Shown: positions 8,703 to 16,865, numbered from the stretch's first letter. The stretch is 64,000 bases of DNA from Rhizobacter sp. Root1221 (GCF_001425785.1 NZ_LMDI01000067.1:177762-241761), one strand, 5' to 3'. The notes: generated by a model from the sequence alone, not told the origin. Made by a program: numbers and translations.

Positions 8703-9386
8703 ATGAAACTCGCCATCTTCGACCTCGACGACACCCTCATCGACTTCGCCTCCACACGAGAGGTCGCGTATGGCTGCCTGTCGGCCCACCTCGACGGCGA
8801 GCGCATCGATTCCGCCGCGTTCGTGTCGGCGTGCCGCACCATCGACCGCCCCGTCTTCGCGCTGTTCGAACGTGGCACGATCACGCGCGCCGAATACCGG
8901 CTGCGGCGATTCAGCGAACCGCTGGCGGCCATCGGCGCGCCACCCAACCCGGCGCTGGTCGTGCACCTCAACCGGTTGTTCATGGAATGCGTCAACGACC
9001 GCCCCATGCTGTACGGGGACGCGCTGCCCGTGCTGGCGCGCCTGCGCGCCGAGGGTGTGCGCACCGCGATCCTGACCAACGGCCCCTCCGACGGGCAACG
9101 CCGCAAGCTCGAGGCCACCGGCCTCGAAGCGGCGGTGGACCTCGTGGCCATCGGCGAGGAGACAGGCTTCAGCAAACCCTTGCCGCGGGCATACCACGCC
9201 ATCGTCGAACATTTCGCGTTCGACCCGGCGGATGCGTTGATGGTGGGCGATTCGCCGGAGCTCGATTACGACGGTGCGCGGCTGGCGGGGCTGCAGGCGC
9301 TGCTGCTCGACCGTGATGCACGCCACCGGGGCGGCACCCGGCAGTCGATCGGGTCGCTCGCGGACGTGGTGCGCACCGTGAACTGA
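8703..9386 (+). CDS. HAD-family hydrolase (phosphatase)
   Basis: The 227-residue cytoplasmic HAD protein shows all four motifs: FDLDDTL at residues 5-11, ILTNGPS, the Lys in FSKPLPRAY and the acidic pair in VGDSPELDYDG. A helical cap lies between motifs I and II, as in YjjG/phosphoglycolate-phosphatase-like enzymes. It begins 23 bases after the FGE-like gene behind an AAGAGAAAGG ribosome-binding site and probably closes this three-gene operon. In sulfation contexts a phosphatase could remove 3'-phosphoadenosine 5'-phosphate. However, HAD enzymes are not the usual PAP phosphatases, so the substrate stays open. Confidence 0.9.
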   Translation: MKLAIFDLDDTLIDFASTREVAYGCLSAHLDGERIDSAAFVSACRTIDRPVFALFERGTITRAEYRLRRFSEPLAAIGAPPNPALVVHLNRLFMECVNDRPMLYGDALPVLARLRAEGVRTAILTNGPSDGQRRKLEATGLEAAVDLVAIGEETGFSKPLPRAYHAIVEHFAFDPADALMVGDSPELDYDGARLAGLQALLLDRDARHRGGTRQSIGSLADVVRTVN

Positions 9387-9419
9387 CCCGTGCCTCTCGG
9401 CCATGCTCGCGAGCGTCGT

Positions 9420-9433
9420 ATAGAAATCTCTAT
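9420..9433. promoter_or_regulatory. Candidate ModE operator (upstream half-site pair)
   Basis: ATAGA-AATC-TCTAT is a 5-4-5 inverted repeat flanked by CGT and GTC, about 105 bases before modA. It resembles the TATA-rich dyads bound by ModE-molybdate. A modE gene lies in the same operon. The match to the classical longer ModE box is partial. Confidence 0.4.
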
Positions 9434-9492
9434 GTCCACCGGGAGATATTGAGCAACGGTCGGATCGAGGCTACCGGGAAGCAGTGTATAAA

Positions 9493-9506
9493 TCGGTATA
9501 TACCGA
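9493..9506. promoter_or_regulatory. 14-base perfect palindrome before modA, candidate ModE site or core promoter
   Basis: TCGGTATATACCGA is a perfect palindrome 30 bases before the modA start. The TATAT core resembles ModE half-sites. Its placement would let a bound repressor block transcription of modABC when molybdate is abundant. It may also overlap the promoter -10 region. Confidence 0.45.
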
Positions 9507-9536
9507 AGCACCCCGCATACACCACCGTCGATCCCC

Positions 9537-10292
9537 ATGTACACACGCCCCTCGCGTTTTGCCCTGCCCCTCGCCGCACTGCTGCTGAGCTGGCAGGCCA
9601 GCGCCGCAGACCTCACCGTCTCGGCCGCCGCCAGCCTGACCAACGCGTTCAAGGAACTCGCCCCGATGTTCGAGGCCCGGCACCCCGGCACGAAGGTGCT
9701 CCTCAACTTCGGCGCCTCCGGGGCGCTGCTGCAGCAGATCGCCAAGGGCGCACCCGCCGACGTGTTCGCCAGTGCCGACCAGGAGTCGATGGACCAGGCC
9801 CAGGCGCAGTCCCTCGTCAAACCGGACGAGCGGCGCAACTTCGTGTCCAACAGCCTCGTGGTCATCGTGCCCGCCACCGGCGCGATGACCCCGAAGACCC
9901 TTCATGAACTGGCCCAGCCCGCCTTCGGCCGCGTGGCCATCGGGCTGCCGGCCAGCGTGCCGGTGGGTCGCTACACGAAGGCGGTGCTCGACAAGGCGGG
10001 CCTGTGGGCCACGATCGAACCCCGTGTGATCGGCGCGCAGAGCGTGCGGCAGGCCCTCGACTACGTGGCACGCGGTGAGGTCGATGCCGGCTTCGTGTAC
10101 GGCACCGACGCTGCCGTGATGTCGACCAAGGTGAAGGTGGCCTTCACGGTGCCCACCGAGGTGCCGGTGCTCTACCCCATCGCCCCGGTGGACGCGGCAC
10201 CGAACGCGTCGGCCGCGCGCCAGTTCGTCAGCTTCGTGCTCACGCCGCCGGCCCAGGCGGTGCTCGCCAAGCACGGCTTCGGCAGGCCCTGA
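9537..10292 (+). CDS. modA: Molybdate ABC transporter, periplasmic binding protein
   Basis: ModA captures molybdate (and tungstate) in the periplasm for ModBC. The 251-residue product begins with a cleavable signal peptide ending near residue 23 (ASA-ADL). It then shows the family segments VSAAASLTNAF, NFGASGALLQQI, GAPADVFASAD, and TYPE-like PASVPVGRY. The gene is first in a modA-modB-modC-modE operon with gaps of only 4 to 5 bases between modA, modB and modC. TATA-rich palindromes upstream suggest molybdate-responsive control. Confidence 0.95.
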   Translation: MYTRPSRFALPLAALLLSWQASAADLTVSAAASLTNAFKELAPMFEARHPGTKVLLNFGASGALLQQIAKGAPADVFASADQESMDQAQAQSLVKPDERRNFVSNSLVVIVPATGAMTPKTLHELAQPAFGRVAIGLPASVPVGRYTKAVLDKAGLWATIEPRVIGAQSVRQALDYVARGEVDAGFVYGTDAAVMSTKVKVAFTVPTEVPVLYPIAPVDAAPNASAARQFVSFVLTPPAQAVLAKHGFGRP

Positions 10293-10297
10293 ACGCC

Positions 10298-10972
10298 ATG
10301 GCGGGTGCATGGGTGCCGTTGGCCCTGACCCTGAAGGTGGCCGGCTGGGCCACGCTGCTCAACCTCGTGCTGGGCGTGGCCGTGGGGTTCGTGCTGGCGC
10401 GTCGCAGGTTCCCGGGCCGCGACGTGCTCGACGCGGTACTGACGCTCCCGATGGTCATGCCCCCCACCGTGCTGGGCTACTACCTGCTGGTGCTCATCGG
10501 CCGGCGGGGGCCGCTCGGCGCCTGGCTCCAGTCCACCTTCGGCATCCAGCTCATCTTCACTTGGCAGGGGGCGGTGATCGCCGCCACCATCGTGGCCTTC
10601 CCGCTCGTCTTCAAGTCAGCCCGCGCTGCCTTCGAGGCCGTGGACCCGCAACTCGAACAAGCCGCACGTGTGCTGGGGTTGCGCGAATGGGCGGTGTTCC
10701 TGCGAGTCACGCTGCCGTTGGCCTGGCGCGGCGTGATGGCGGGCCTGCTGCTCGCGTTCGCCCGGGCCACCGGGGAATTCGGCGCCACGCTGATGGTGGC
10801 CGGCAGCATCCCCGGCCGCACGCAGACCCTGTCGGTGGCGGTGTACGAGGCGGTGCAGGCCGGGCAGGACGACCTTGCCAACTTCCTGGTGCTGGTCACG
10901 TCGGTCACGTGCATCGTGGTGCTGCTGGTGGCCGGGCGGCTCGCGCCCGGCCGTGTCGCCGGCCAAGCGTGA
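10298..10972 (+). CDS. modB: Molybdate ABC transporter, permease
   Basis: ModB is the inner-membrane channel subunit. The 224-residue protein has about five transmembrane helices. Its cytoplasmic coupling (EAA) loop contains RATGEFGATLMVAGSIPG, typical of ModB/CysW-type permeases. It starts 5 bases after modA and ends 4 bases before modC. Length is normal for the family. Confidence 0.95.
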   Translation: MAGAWVPLALTLKVAGWATLLNLVLGVAVGFVLARRRFPGRDVLDAVLTLPMVMPPTVLGYYLLVLIGRRGPLGAWLQSTFGIQLIFTWQGAVIAATIVAFPLVFKSARAAFEAVDPQLEQAARVLGLREWAVFLRVTLPLAWRGVMAGLLLAFARATGEFGATLMVAGSIPGRTQTLSVAVYEAVQAGQDDLANFLVLVTSVTCIVVLLVAGRLAPGRVAGQA

Positions 10973-10976
10973 CCCC

Positions 10977-11681
10977 ATGAGCGAACCCGCCATCACCTGG
11001 GACATCGACGTGCGCCGCCGGTTCGAACACGCCGGCCGGCGATTCGACCTGCAGTCGCGCTTCGTCAGCGACGCGCGGCGCCTGATCCTGTACGGCCCGT
11101 CGGGTGCCGGCAAGAGCCAGACGCTCAAGGTCATCGCCGGGCTTACCCCGCCCGACGCCGGCCACGTGCGCCTCTCGGGCCGCACCCTGGTGGACCGTGC
11201 CGCCGGCATCGACGTGCCGGCACGCGACCGCCGCCTCGGCTACGTGTTCCAGGACTACGCCCTCTTCCCCCACCTCACCGTGGCGCAGAACGTGGGTTTC
11301 GGCCTCGCCCCGGGTGCCCGGAACCCCGGCCGCGGCACCGTGGCCCCGCAGGTGCACCGCTGGCTCACGGCGTTCGAACTGGGGCCGCTTGCGAACCACT
11401 ACCCCGAGCAGCTGTCAGGCGGGCAACGCCAGCGCACGGCCCTGGCGCGCGCGCTCGTGACCGAACCGCAGGCGCTGCTGCTCGACGAACCGTTTGCCGC
11501 GCTCGACACCGCGCTCCGGGCGCGCCTGCGCGACGAGCTGTCGGCGCTGCTGGACCACCTCGCCATCCCGATGATCCTCATCACCCACGACCCGGCCGAC
11601 GTGGACCGCCTTGGTGACGAGGTGCTGCACCTCGCCGAGGGTGTGGTGCTGCCGCCGTCCGCCAACGCCGCCGCGGCCTGA
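10977..11681 (+). CDS. modC: Molybdate ABC transporter, ATPase (short form)
   Basis: ModC hydrolyses ATP to drive molybdate uptake. It shows Walker A GPSGAGKS near residue 42, Q-loop VFQDYALFPH, signature LSGGQRQR and Walker B ALLLDEPFAALD, followed by the switch His in LITHD. At 234 residues it is about 120 residues shorter than the classical ModC. It ends before the molybdate-binding Mop/TOBE domain, which is absent. Regulation by intracellular molybdate would therefore rest on ModE rather than on the transporter itself. Start ATG 10977 follows modB by 4 bases. Confidence 0.94.
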   Translation: MSEPAITWDIDVRRRFEHAGRRFDLQSRFVSDARRLILYGPSGAGKSQTLKVIAGLTPPDAGHVRLSGRTLVDRAAGIDVPARDRRLGYVFQDYALFPHLTVAQNVGFGLAPGARNPGRGTVAPQVHRWLTAFELGPLANHYPEQLSGGQRQRTALARALVTEPQALLLDEPFAALDTALRARLRDELSALLDHLAIPMILITHDPADVDRLGDEVLHLAEGVVLPPSANAAAA

Positions 11682-11755
11682 GACAGGTGAACACACCCAA
11701 TCGCGTATCCTTGCCGCCACCCGCGAACCGGGGGCAACAGGAGCGTGGCGCACCC

Positions 11756-12580
11756 ATGGCAACCAGAGGCGGCAGGAAGTCCCGGGCCATCGAACTGCAA
11801 GGTTCGGTGCGGCTCACCGTGGGGGGTGACGACCTGGGCGGTGCGGCACGCATCGGCCTGCTGCGCGCCGTCGCGGAACAAGGGTCCATCACCCACGGCG
11901 CCAAGGCGGCCGGCATCAGCTACAAGGCGGCCTGGGATGCCATCGACGCGATGAACACCCTGGCCGGCGCCCCGCTCGTGGAACGCAGCACCGGCGGCCG
12001 CGGGGGCGGTTCGACCCGGCTCACCGCCAGGGGCCAGCAGCTCGTGCAGCGGTTCGCGCAGATCGAGGCCGTGCACGGCCGCTTCGTGCGCCTGCTCAGC
12101 GAGGAAGGCCTCGACCTGAGCCAGGAATTCGATGTGATGAGGATGTTGAACGTGAAAACCAGCGCCCGCAACCAGCTGACCGGCACCGTCAGCGGCTACA
12201 AGGCCGGGGCCGTCAACGACGAGGTCGAGCTGACGCTCTCGGGCGGCGCCCGCATCGTGGCCGTGGTCACCCGCACCAGCACGGAACAGCTCGGCCTGAA
12301 ACTCGGGGCCACGGCCTTCGCGTTGATCAAGGCGTCGTCGGTGCTGCTCGCCACCGGCCTGGACGGCGTGAGGCTGTCGGCCCGCAACCAGATCCCCGGC
12401 ACGGTCACCGCCGTGACCCCGGGCGCCGTCAACGCCGAGGTGGTGCTCGACATCGGCGGCGGTGCCAGCCTCGCCGCGGTGGTCACCCAGGCCAGTGCGG
12501 ACACCCTGGGCCTGGCCGTGGGGCAGCATGCCATGGCGATCTTCAAGGCCTCCAGCGTGATCCTCGGGACCACGCTCTGA
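11756..12580 (+). CDS. modE: Molybdate-responsive transcriptional regulator ModE
   Basis: The N-terminal winged helix-turn-helix lies at about residues 10-100 (GSITHGAKAAGISYKAAWDAI, then APLVERSTGG). Two tandem Mop/TOBE domains follow (SARNQLTGTV near 140 and SARNQIPGTV near 210), which bind molybdate at the dimer interface. The gene sits at the end of modABC. ATG 11756 (274 residues, AGGAG 12 bases upstream) gives the normal N-terminus. GTG 11687, directly after modC, would add 23 residues and cannot be excluded. ModE with molybdate usually represses modABC; candidate sites lie at 9420-9433 and 9493-9506. Confidence 0.93.
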   Translation: MATRGGRKSRAIELQGSVRLTVGGDDLGGAARIGLLRAVAEQGSITHGAKAAGISYKAAWDAIDAMNTLAGAPLVERSTGGRGGGSTRLTARGQQLVQRFAQIEAVHGRFVRLLSEEGLDLSQEFDVMRMLNVKTSARNQLTGTVSGYKAGAVNDEVELTLSGGARIVAVVTRTSTEQLGLKLGATAFALIKASSVLLATGLDGVRLSARNQIPGTVTAVTPGAVNAEVVLDIGGGASLAAVVTQASADTLGLAVGQHAMAIFKASSVILGTTL

Positions 12581-12586
12581 CCCCTC

Positions 12587-13045
12587 TCAGGCGGCCAGGC
12601 CGAACTCGCGCAGCGCCGGCACGAAGTTCTCGTTCTCGTGGCCCCCACGCGTGAGCTTGAGCAACGCGAACCGTTGCAGCGGGCGCAGCATGGCCCAGCC
12701 GCGCTCGGGGTCGATGCGCACGTTGAATTCCTCGGCCTTGCGGGCGACCACCTCGGGCACTTGCGCGGGGTTGGCCCAGGCCGGCACGACGTCGCCGTCG
12801 GTGGGGACCACGAACTCACCCACGTCCAGGATCGATTGGCTCAGGAAGTTGCGGTAGGCCTGGACTGCGTCGAGCGTCTCGACTTTCATGGTCACGAGCC
12901 GCGCGCGCGTGCTGAGGCTGAACTGGCTCCAGGCCCGCAGCGACAGCTTGATGCCGCAGGCATCAAGCTTGTAGCGCACGATCATCGGTACGCAGCGAAG
13001 CGAGTTGACGAAGGCGGCTTCAAAGTCGAAGAACTGTACTTCCAT
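12587..13045 (-). CDS. Nitrate reductase-associated protein family
   Basis: The 152-residue protein matches a conserved family usually found next to assimilatory nitrate reductase or molybdopterin genes. Its signature segments are FFDFEAAFVNSLRCVPM, VRYKLDACGIKLSL and, near the C-terminus, RFALLKLTRGGHEN. Biochemical function is unknown. ATG 13045 has AAAGGA seven bases upstream. It converges on modE with a 6-base gap and diverges from the ANTAR regulator, which suits a nitrate/molybdenum theme. Confidence 0.85.
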   Translation of the reverse strand: MEVQFFDFEAAFVNSLRCVPMIVRYKLDACGIKLSLRAWSQFSLSTRARLVTMKVETLDAVQAYRNFLSQSILDVGEFVVPTDGDVVPAWANPAQVPEVVARKAEEFNVRIDPERGWAMLRPLQRFALLKLTRGGHENENFVPALREFGLAA

Positions 13046-13054
13046 GAGAGATCC

Positions 13055-13070
13055 TTTCGCACGGGCGAAA
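13055..13070. promoter_or_regulatory. Inverted repeat just upstream of the nitrate-reductase-associated gene
   Basis: TTTCGC-ACGG-GCGAAA forms a perfect 6-4-6 dyad 10 bases before the start codon. It could be an operator or a leader hairpin next to the ribosome-binding site. A GCGAAAC repeat continues beside it. Confidence 0.3.
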
Positions 13071-13311
13071 CGCGAAACGACGCCAGGCGCGCGGGCAGCG
13101 AACCTGAAGACGACGGGGGGTGGGATGGCCCGGGAACTCGGGAGACAGGGCGGAGGGCAGGACGCGCCTGGCGTGCTGCTCGCTCGAGTCGATCGGCCGG
13201 AATGGCGATCAGGGCGGGATGGCGGTGCCTCGTTGCACCACCGGGCCCGCTCATGCAACATGCGGGCCAGCTGCCGCAGCCCCCGGCCCGGTCTTCCTCT
13301 ATGCTCGCGGC

Positions 13312-14637
13312 ATGAGCCCCGGAATCCCTGCTGCCGAACCCTCCTCGCCCGCCATCCTGCTGCTGATTTCCGAGGGTGACGTGTCCACCGCGGCGCTGGT
13401 GGCGGCCCTGCTGGCCGGTGGCCTCGGTGATGGCGTGCGGGTGGAGTCGGGCGGGTCCTGCGACGATTTGGTGCGCGAAGTGGCCAACCGTGCACCAGAT
13501 CAAGTCATCCTGTTCGCCGCCCCGCACACAGTCGGCGCGTCGTTGAGGGCCTGGGACGGTGTGACGCCCTGCCCGGTCACGTGGATCGCCCCACCTCCGC
13601 CCCCTTCGGTACTCGACGAGTTGCTCGCCGCGGGCCTGGCCGGGTGGTGGCCCGCCACGGCGTCGGCCGGGCTCGACGCGCTGGCCACCGGCCTGGCATT
13701 CGATCGCGCGCGCTGGGCCCGCGACCGCTCGCGCGCAGAGGAACTCGCCAGCGTGATCGCCCGCCTCGACGAACGCAAATGGCTCGACCGGGCCAAGGGG
13801 GTGCTGGCGCAGGCCCGCGGCCTCGGCGAGGCCGAGGCCTTCAAGCTGCTTCGCGGGGCGGCCATGCATTCCAAGCAGAAGATCGGCGACGTCTCCCGCT
13901 CCGTGACCGAAGCCGCGGCGTGGGCCGATGCGCTGAACCGGGCCGGCCAGCTCCGGATGCTGTCGCAACGGCTGGTCAAGCTGGCGGCCCAGCGCCTGAT
14001 CGACGTGGACGCCCACCGTGCCCGGCGCCTGGAGGAAGCCTCCCTCGAAAAGGCCCGGGCCATCCTCGACACGCTGGCATCGCTACCGAAGTCCGTGGCG
14101 GTCAGCGACGCCGTGCGGCAGGCCCTCGCCCACACCCAACGGGCGTGGGACACGCTCGAGGGCGCGCTCGTGCCCCGCATGACCGTGCCCGCGCTCGCGC
14201 AGGCAGACGCGCACGGCCTGGCCCTGCTGGCCGCTGCCGAATCGCTGGTCGCGGAACTGGAGCGGGCCTCGAACCGCCGGCCGCTCACCGCGGTGAACCT
14301 GTGCGGCCGCCAGCGGATGCTCGCGCAACGCATCGCGAAGGACGCGCTGCTGGCCGACCTGTTCGACGAAGCCGCCCACCGCGGCGCACTCGCCGAGTCG
14401 ATCGACGCGTTCGAATCGGCCCTTCAGGAACTCGAGAAGACGCCGCTCAGCACCGGCGACATCCGACAGTCGCTGGCCGCCGCGCGCAGCGAATGGCTGC
14501 GCCTCGTGGCAGGCATGCGCACCACCGACAGCGGCGAAGGCAAGCTGCTGCTGAGCCGAGCGAGCGAGGTGCTGCTCGACGCGTTCGACGAACTCACCAC
14601 GCTGTACGAGCACAACCTGCAGCTGCTCATGTCGTGA
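13312..14637 (+). CDS. ANTAR-domain regulator with two PilJ/NarX-type nitrate-sensing-like modules
   Basis: The 441-residue soluble protein starts with a receiver-like region without an obvious phosphoacceptor (residues 10-120). An ANTAR RNA-binding domain follows near 155-205 (WLDRAKGVLAQARGL, then AFKLLRGAAM). Two helical modules come next, each with a P-box-like motif: NRAGQLRMLSQR near 210 and NLCGRQRMLAQR near 325. Such motifs bind nitrate/nitrite in NarX, NasR and PilJ-type domains, and NasR itself couples nitrate sensing to ANTAR antitermination. A role in nitrate-dependent antitermination is likely. No nitrate reductase genes are in the window, so its targets lie elsewhere. ATG 13312 has no strong ribosome-binding site. 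Confidence 0.88.
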   Translation: MSPGIPAAEPSSPAILLLISEGDVSTAALVAALLAGGLGDGVRVESGGSCDDLVREVANRAPDQVILFAAPHTVGASLRAWDGVTPCPVTWIAPPPPPSVLDELLAAGLAGWWPATASAGLDALATGLAFDRARWARDRSRAEELASVIARLDERKWLDRAKGVLAQARGLGEAEAFKLLRGAAMHSKQKIGDVSRSVTEAAAWADALNRAGQLRMLSQRLVKLAAQRLIDVDAHRARRLEEASLEKARAILDTLASLPKSVAVSDAVRQALAHTQRAWDTLEGALVPRMTVPALAQADAHGLALLAAAESLVAELERASNRRPLTAVNLCGRQRMLAQRIAKDALLADLFDEAAHRGALAESIDAFESALQELEKTPLSTGDIRQSLAAARSEWLRLVAGMRTTDSGEGKLLLSRASEVLLDAFDELTTLYEHNLQLLMS

Positions 14638-14663
14638 GGGTGTCGTGGCCGCCCATGGCGTGC

Positions 14664-16736
14664 CTAGACCTCTTCGCGCATCAGCTGCGCAAGCGACGTT
14701 CCGCCGAGGCCGGCGCACCTCGCCGCCAGGGCGTGCTCCGCCCGGGTCTTGCGGCGCAGGAAGTCCTGGGCGGCCTCGACGTAGGCCGTCAGCTCCTCCA
14801 GATGCTCGTCCCCGTCCCGCGGCAGGTCCAGGCCGTGGAACGGATCTTCGCCGAACCGCTCCCCGAGGGCCTCGAATTCATGGGCATGCAGATGCTTCAT
14901 GCTGCGAAGCCAGATGTCGTTGCGCACCAGGAAGTCCTTGAGGGCCTTCGGGTCAGCCTCGCTCGTCTGCACGGTGGACCTGAGCACGTCGATGTCGGCC
15001 TGGGTCATGACGCTGACACCCCGGTGGCCCAGCCCTTGGGACACGTAGCCCTCCAGGCCCAGCGCGGCACCTAGCTCCACCTTGGCATGGAGCCTGGTCT
15101 CGACCGGCTCGTTCGTCAGCCGGGTCATCTTCCACTCGATTTCCCGCAACTCGTTGATCGCGGTCGCCACTTGCTCGCGGAGCGTGAGGGACTCCGCGGT
15201 GCCGCCCGCCGCGGCCACCAGGTCATCCACCTCCGCCAGGATGTCGACTTCCGACACGGCCACCGGCCGTGCCATCGAGGCAACAATCGCCTCCTCGCTC
15301 ATGCCGAGCGCGCGCATTCCCGGGGAAAGCGCGTCGCGCTTCTCCGCAACCAGGGCGGCGGTTTCCGCCTTGGCCCGATCGATGAACCGGTTGATTTCGC
15401 GGTCGAGCACATCGAGCCGGAACTGCGCTCGCCCCCACCCGTTCAACGCTTCGAGGCCAACTCGCCCTTGTCTTACCGCCGTCTCCATCTGGTGGTTGCG
15501 CACGGCATGCACGATCTCGGAGAACCCTTCAGCGACGTTGTCGCCGCAATCCCCCAGGGCGGTCTCCGCCATCGCGAATACCAAAGCGCGCAGATCGGTG
15601 GAGTCCGCAATGGCATGGATCACCATGGCGCCCTCCACGGCCAGTTCGTGCCGGTTGGTGATGGTGGCATTGGCGATGGAGGCCGCCGGCATTCGACGCT
15701 CCAGCACGCGGGCGAACGAGTCGGCATACCTTTCACCGTTGAACGCGGATGCGCTCTTCAGGCCGGGAAGTCCGGCTTCGCGCAACCATGCATTCATCTG
15801 CGCGCCGAGCTGCGTCGACCCCTGCTGGACATCCTCGGCCACCGAGTGGACCGTGACGGCGTTCGGGTTCTTGGAGAGCCGATGACCGGTCCCGGCAAGG
15901 GCGAACGCGCCCATGATCTCCAGGAGAAACGGCTCGTCGGCGGGAAGGGAGGCGAGCGGACGCTGGACCGCCAGGGCGTCGACGGGAACGATGGCGGCAG
16001 CAGGCTGGGCACCGGCATGGCGCATCGACAACTGGAGGCTTTCAGCGTCGGCAATCGTCCCCTCTCGTTGGGCGTGATAGGCGAGCCGCCGGGCCGCGGT
16101 CATGCGCACGTCCATGGGAAGCGCCCCGTCGCCAATGATGCGCATGAAATTGTCGAAGGCCGTCGCGTACTCGGGCCGGTCCCGGGATGCGTAGTAGTCC
16201 TGGCGTCCTTGGTGGAAGCAGGCTGCGCCCAAACCGGCGCCAAGCACGGTTGCCGCCGGAAGGGCAACCTTCAAGAGCATCTGCAGCCGATGTTCGGAGC
16301 GCTGCCCGTCCCCATGGGTGCGCAAGCGGGCCTGCTGCACCGACAGCCACATGTCCAGCGCCCGCTCCGCCTGCGGGTCACCCGGTGAGCGGAACCTCGC
16401 CTCGAGGCAGCGCTCCAGGTCGCCGCGCTGGGCCGGGGACATGACTTTCGCAAAATGGTACTGCTCGGACGCCGACTTCTTGAACCACCGCGTCGACCGC
16501 TCGGCCGACAGTTGCGACATGTCATGCACGGTGGCGGAGACACTCCAGGGGACGGGTGCCCGAGGTCCCGGCGTTCCTGCAGCTGCGGCCCGGAGTGAGC
16601 GCGCTGCCGAGGGAAGACCCGCGGGCCTGTCCCATGCGTTGCGTGAATCCGCAGGTGTCGCCGATTCCCCCGCCGGCTGCGGCGATGCGGGCACGGAGTG
16701 GACACGTGATTGACTGAATGTGGGGAAGACGGGCAT
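14664..16736 (-). CDS. Putative type III secreted E3 ubiquitin ligase (NEL domain, no LRR)
   Basis: The 690-residue product has a C-terminal region matching the NEL (novel E3 ligase) domain of IpaH/SspH/NopM effectors. It includes FAMAETALGDCGDNVA with the catalytic CxD pair at Cys397/Asp399, GRAQFRLDVLDREI near 435-448, VELGAALGLEGYV near 553-565 and VMTQADIDVLRSTV near 576-590. The N-terminus is Ser/Pro/Ala-rich with no acidic residue in the first 23, like type III secretion signals. No leucine-rich repeats are present; residues 70-370 are mostly helical with a hydrophobic stretch at 152-174. About 100 residues appear inserted between the two conserved halves of the NEL fold. ATG 16736 is preferred because a perfect PIP box at 16811-16835 would place transcription start upstream of it; ATG 16799 is the alternative. 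Codon bias is weaker than in neighbours. Activity is inferred. Confidence 0.72.
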   Translation of the reverse strand: MPVFPTFSQSRVHSVPASPQPAGESATPADSRNAWDRPAGLPSAARSLRAAAAGTPGPRAPVPWSVSATVHDMSQLSAERSTRWFKKSASEQYHFAKVMSPAQRGDLERCLEARFRSPGDPQAERALDMWLSVQQARLRTHGDGQRSEHRLQMLLKVALPAATVLGAGLGAACFHQGRQDYYASRDRPEYATAFDNFMRIIGDGALPMDVRMTAARRLAYHAQREGTIADAESLQLSMRHAGAQPAAAIVPVDALAVQRPLASLPADEPFLLEIMGAFALAGTGHRLSKNPNAVTVHSVAEDVQQGSTQLGAQMNAWLREAGLPGLKSASAFNGERYADSFARVLERRMPAASIANATITNRHELAVEGAMVIHAIADSTDLRALVFAMAETALGDCGDNVAEGFSEIVHAVRNHQMETAVRQGRVGLEALNGWGRAQFRLDVLDREINRFIDRAKAETAALVAEKRDALSPGMRALGMSEEAIVASMARPVAVSEVDILAEVDDLVAAAGGTAESLTLREQVATAINELREIEWKMTRLTNEPVETRLHAKVELGAALGLEGYVSQGLGHRGVSVMTQADIDVLRSTVQTSEADPKALKDFLVRNDIWLRSMKHLHAHEFEALGERFGEDPFHGLDLPRDGDEHLEELTAYVEAAQDFLRRKTRAEHALAARCAGLGGTSLAQLMREEV

Positions 16737-16810
16737 CTGTCGGGTTGAGGGGCGCAGTCCGTGGCAGCCTCCGCATGCTCCCGGATGGCTGGCCCGCATG
16801 CAACAGAAGC

Positions 16811-16835
16811 GCGAAGAGGCGTTGGTCGACGCGAA
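16811..16835 (-). promoter_or_regulatory. Perfect PIP/hrpII box upstream of the NEL-type effector gene
   Basis: On the minus strand the sequence reads TTCGC, 15 bases, TTCGC. This exactly matches the plant-inducible-promoter box bound by HrpX/HrpB AraC-type regulators of type III secretion. It ends 74 bases before the proposed ATG 16736 and sits in the intergenic space after the LysR gene. No convincing -10 element of the usual form was seen about 30 bases downstream. Confidence 0.6.
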
Positions 16836-16865
16836 CCGCCGGTCACGGTCCTGGCGCGTGGCCTC

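Noticed and set aside
13120..13311. A GTG-initiated N-terminal extension of the ANTAR regulator
   Set aside because: The added 64 residues are low-complexity and not domain-like; an open frame here is expected from base composition.
16737..16799. ATG 16799 as start of the NEL-type effector
   Set aside because: It would lie only 12 bases after the PIP box, upstream of the expected transcription start, and lacks a ribosome-binding site.
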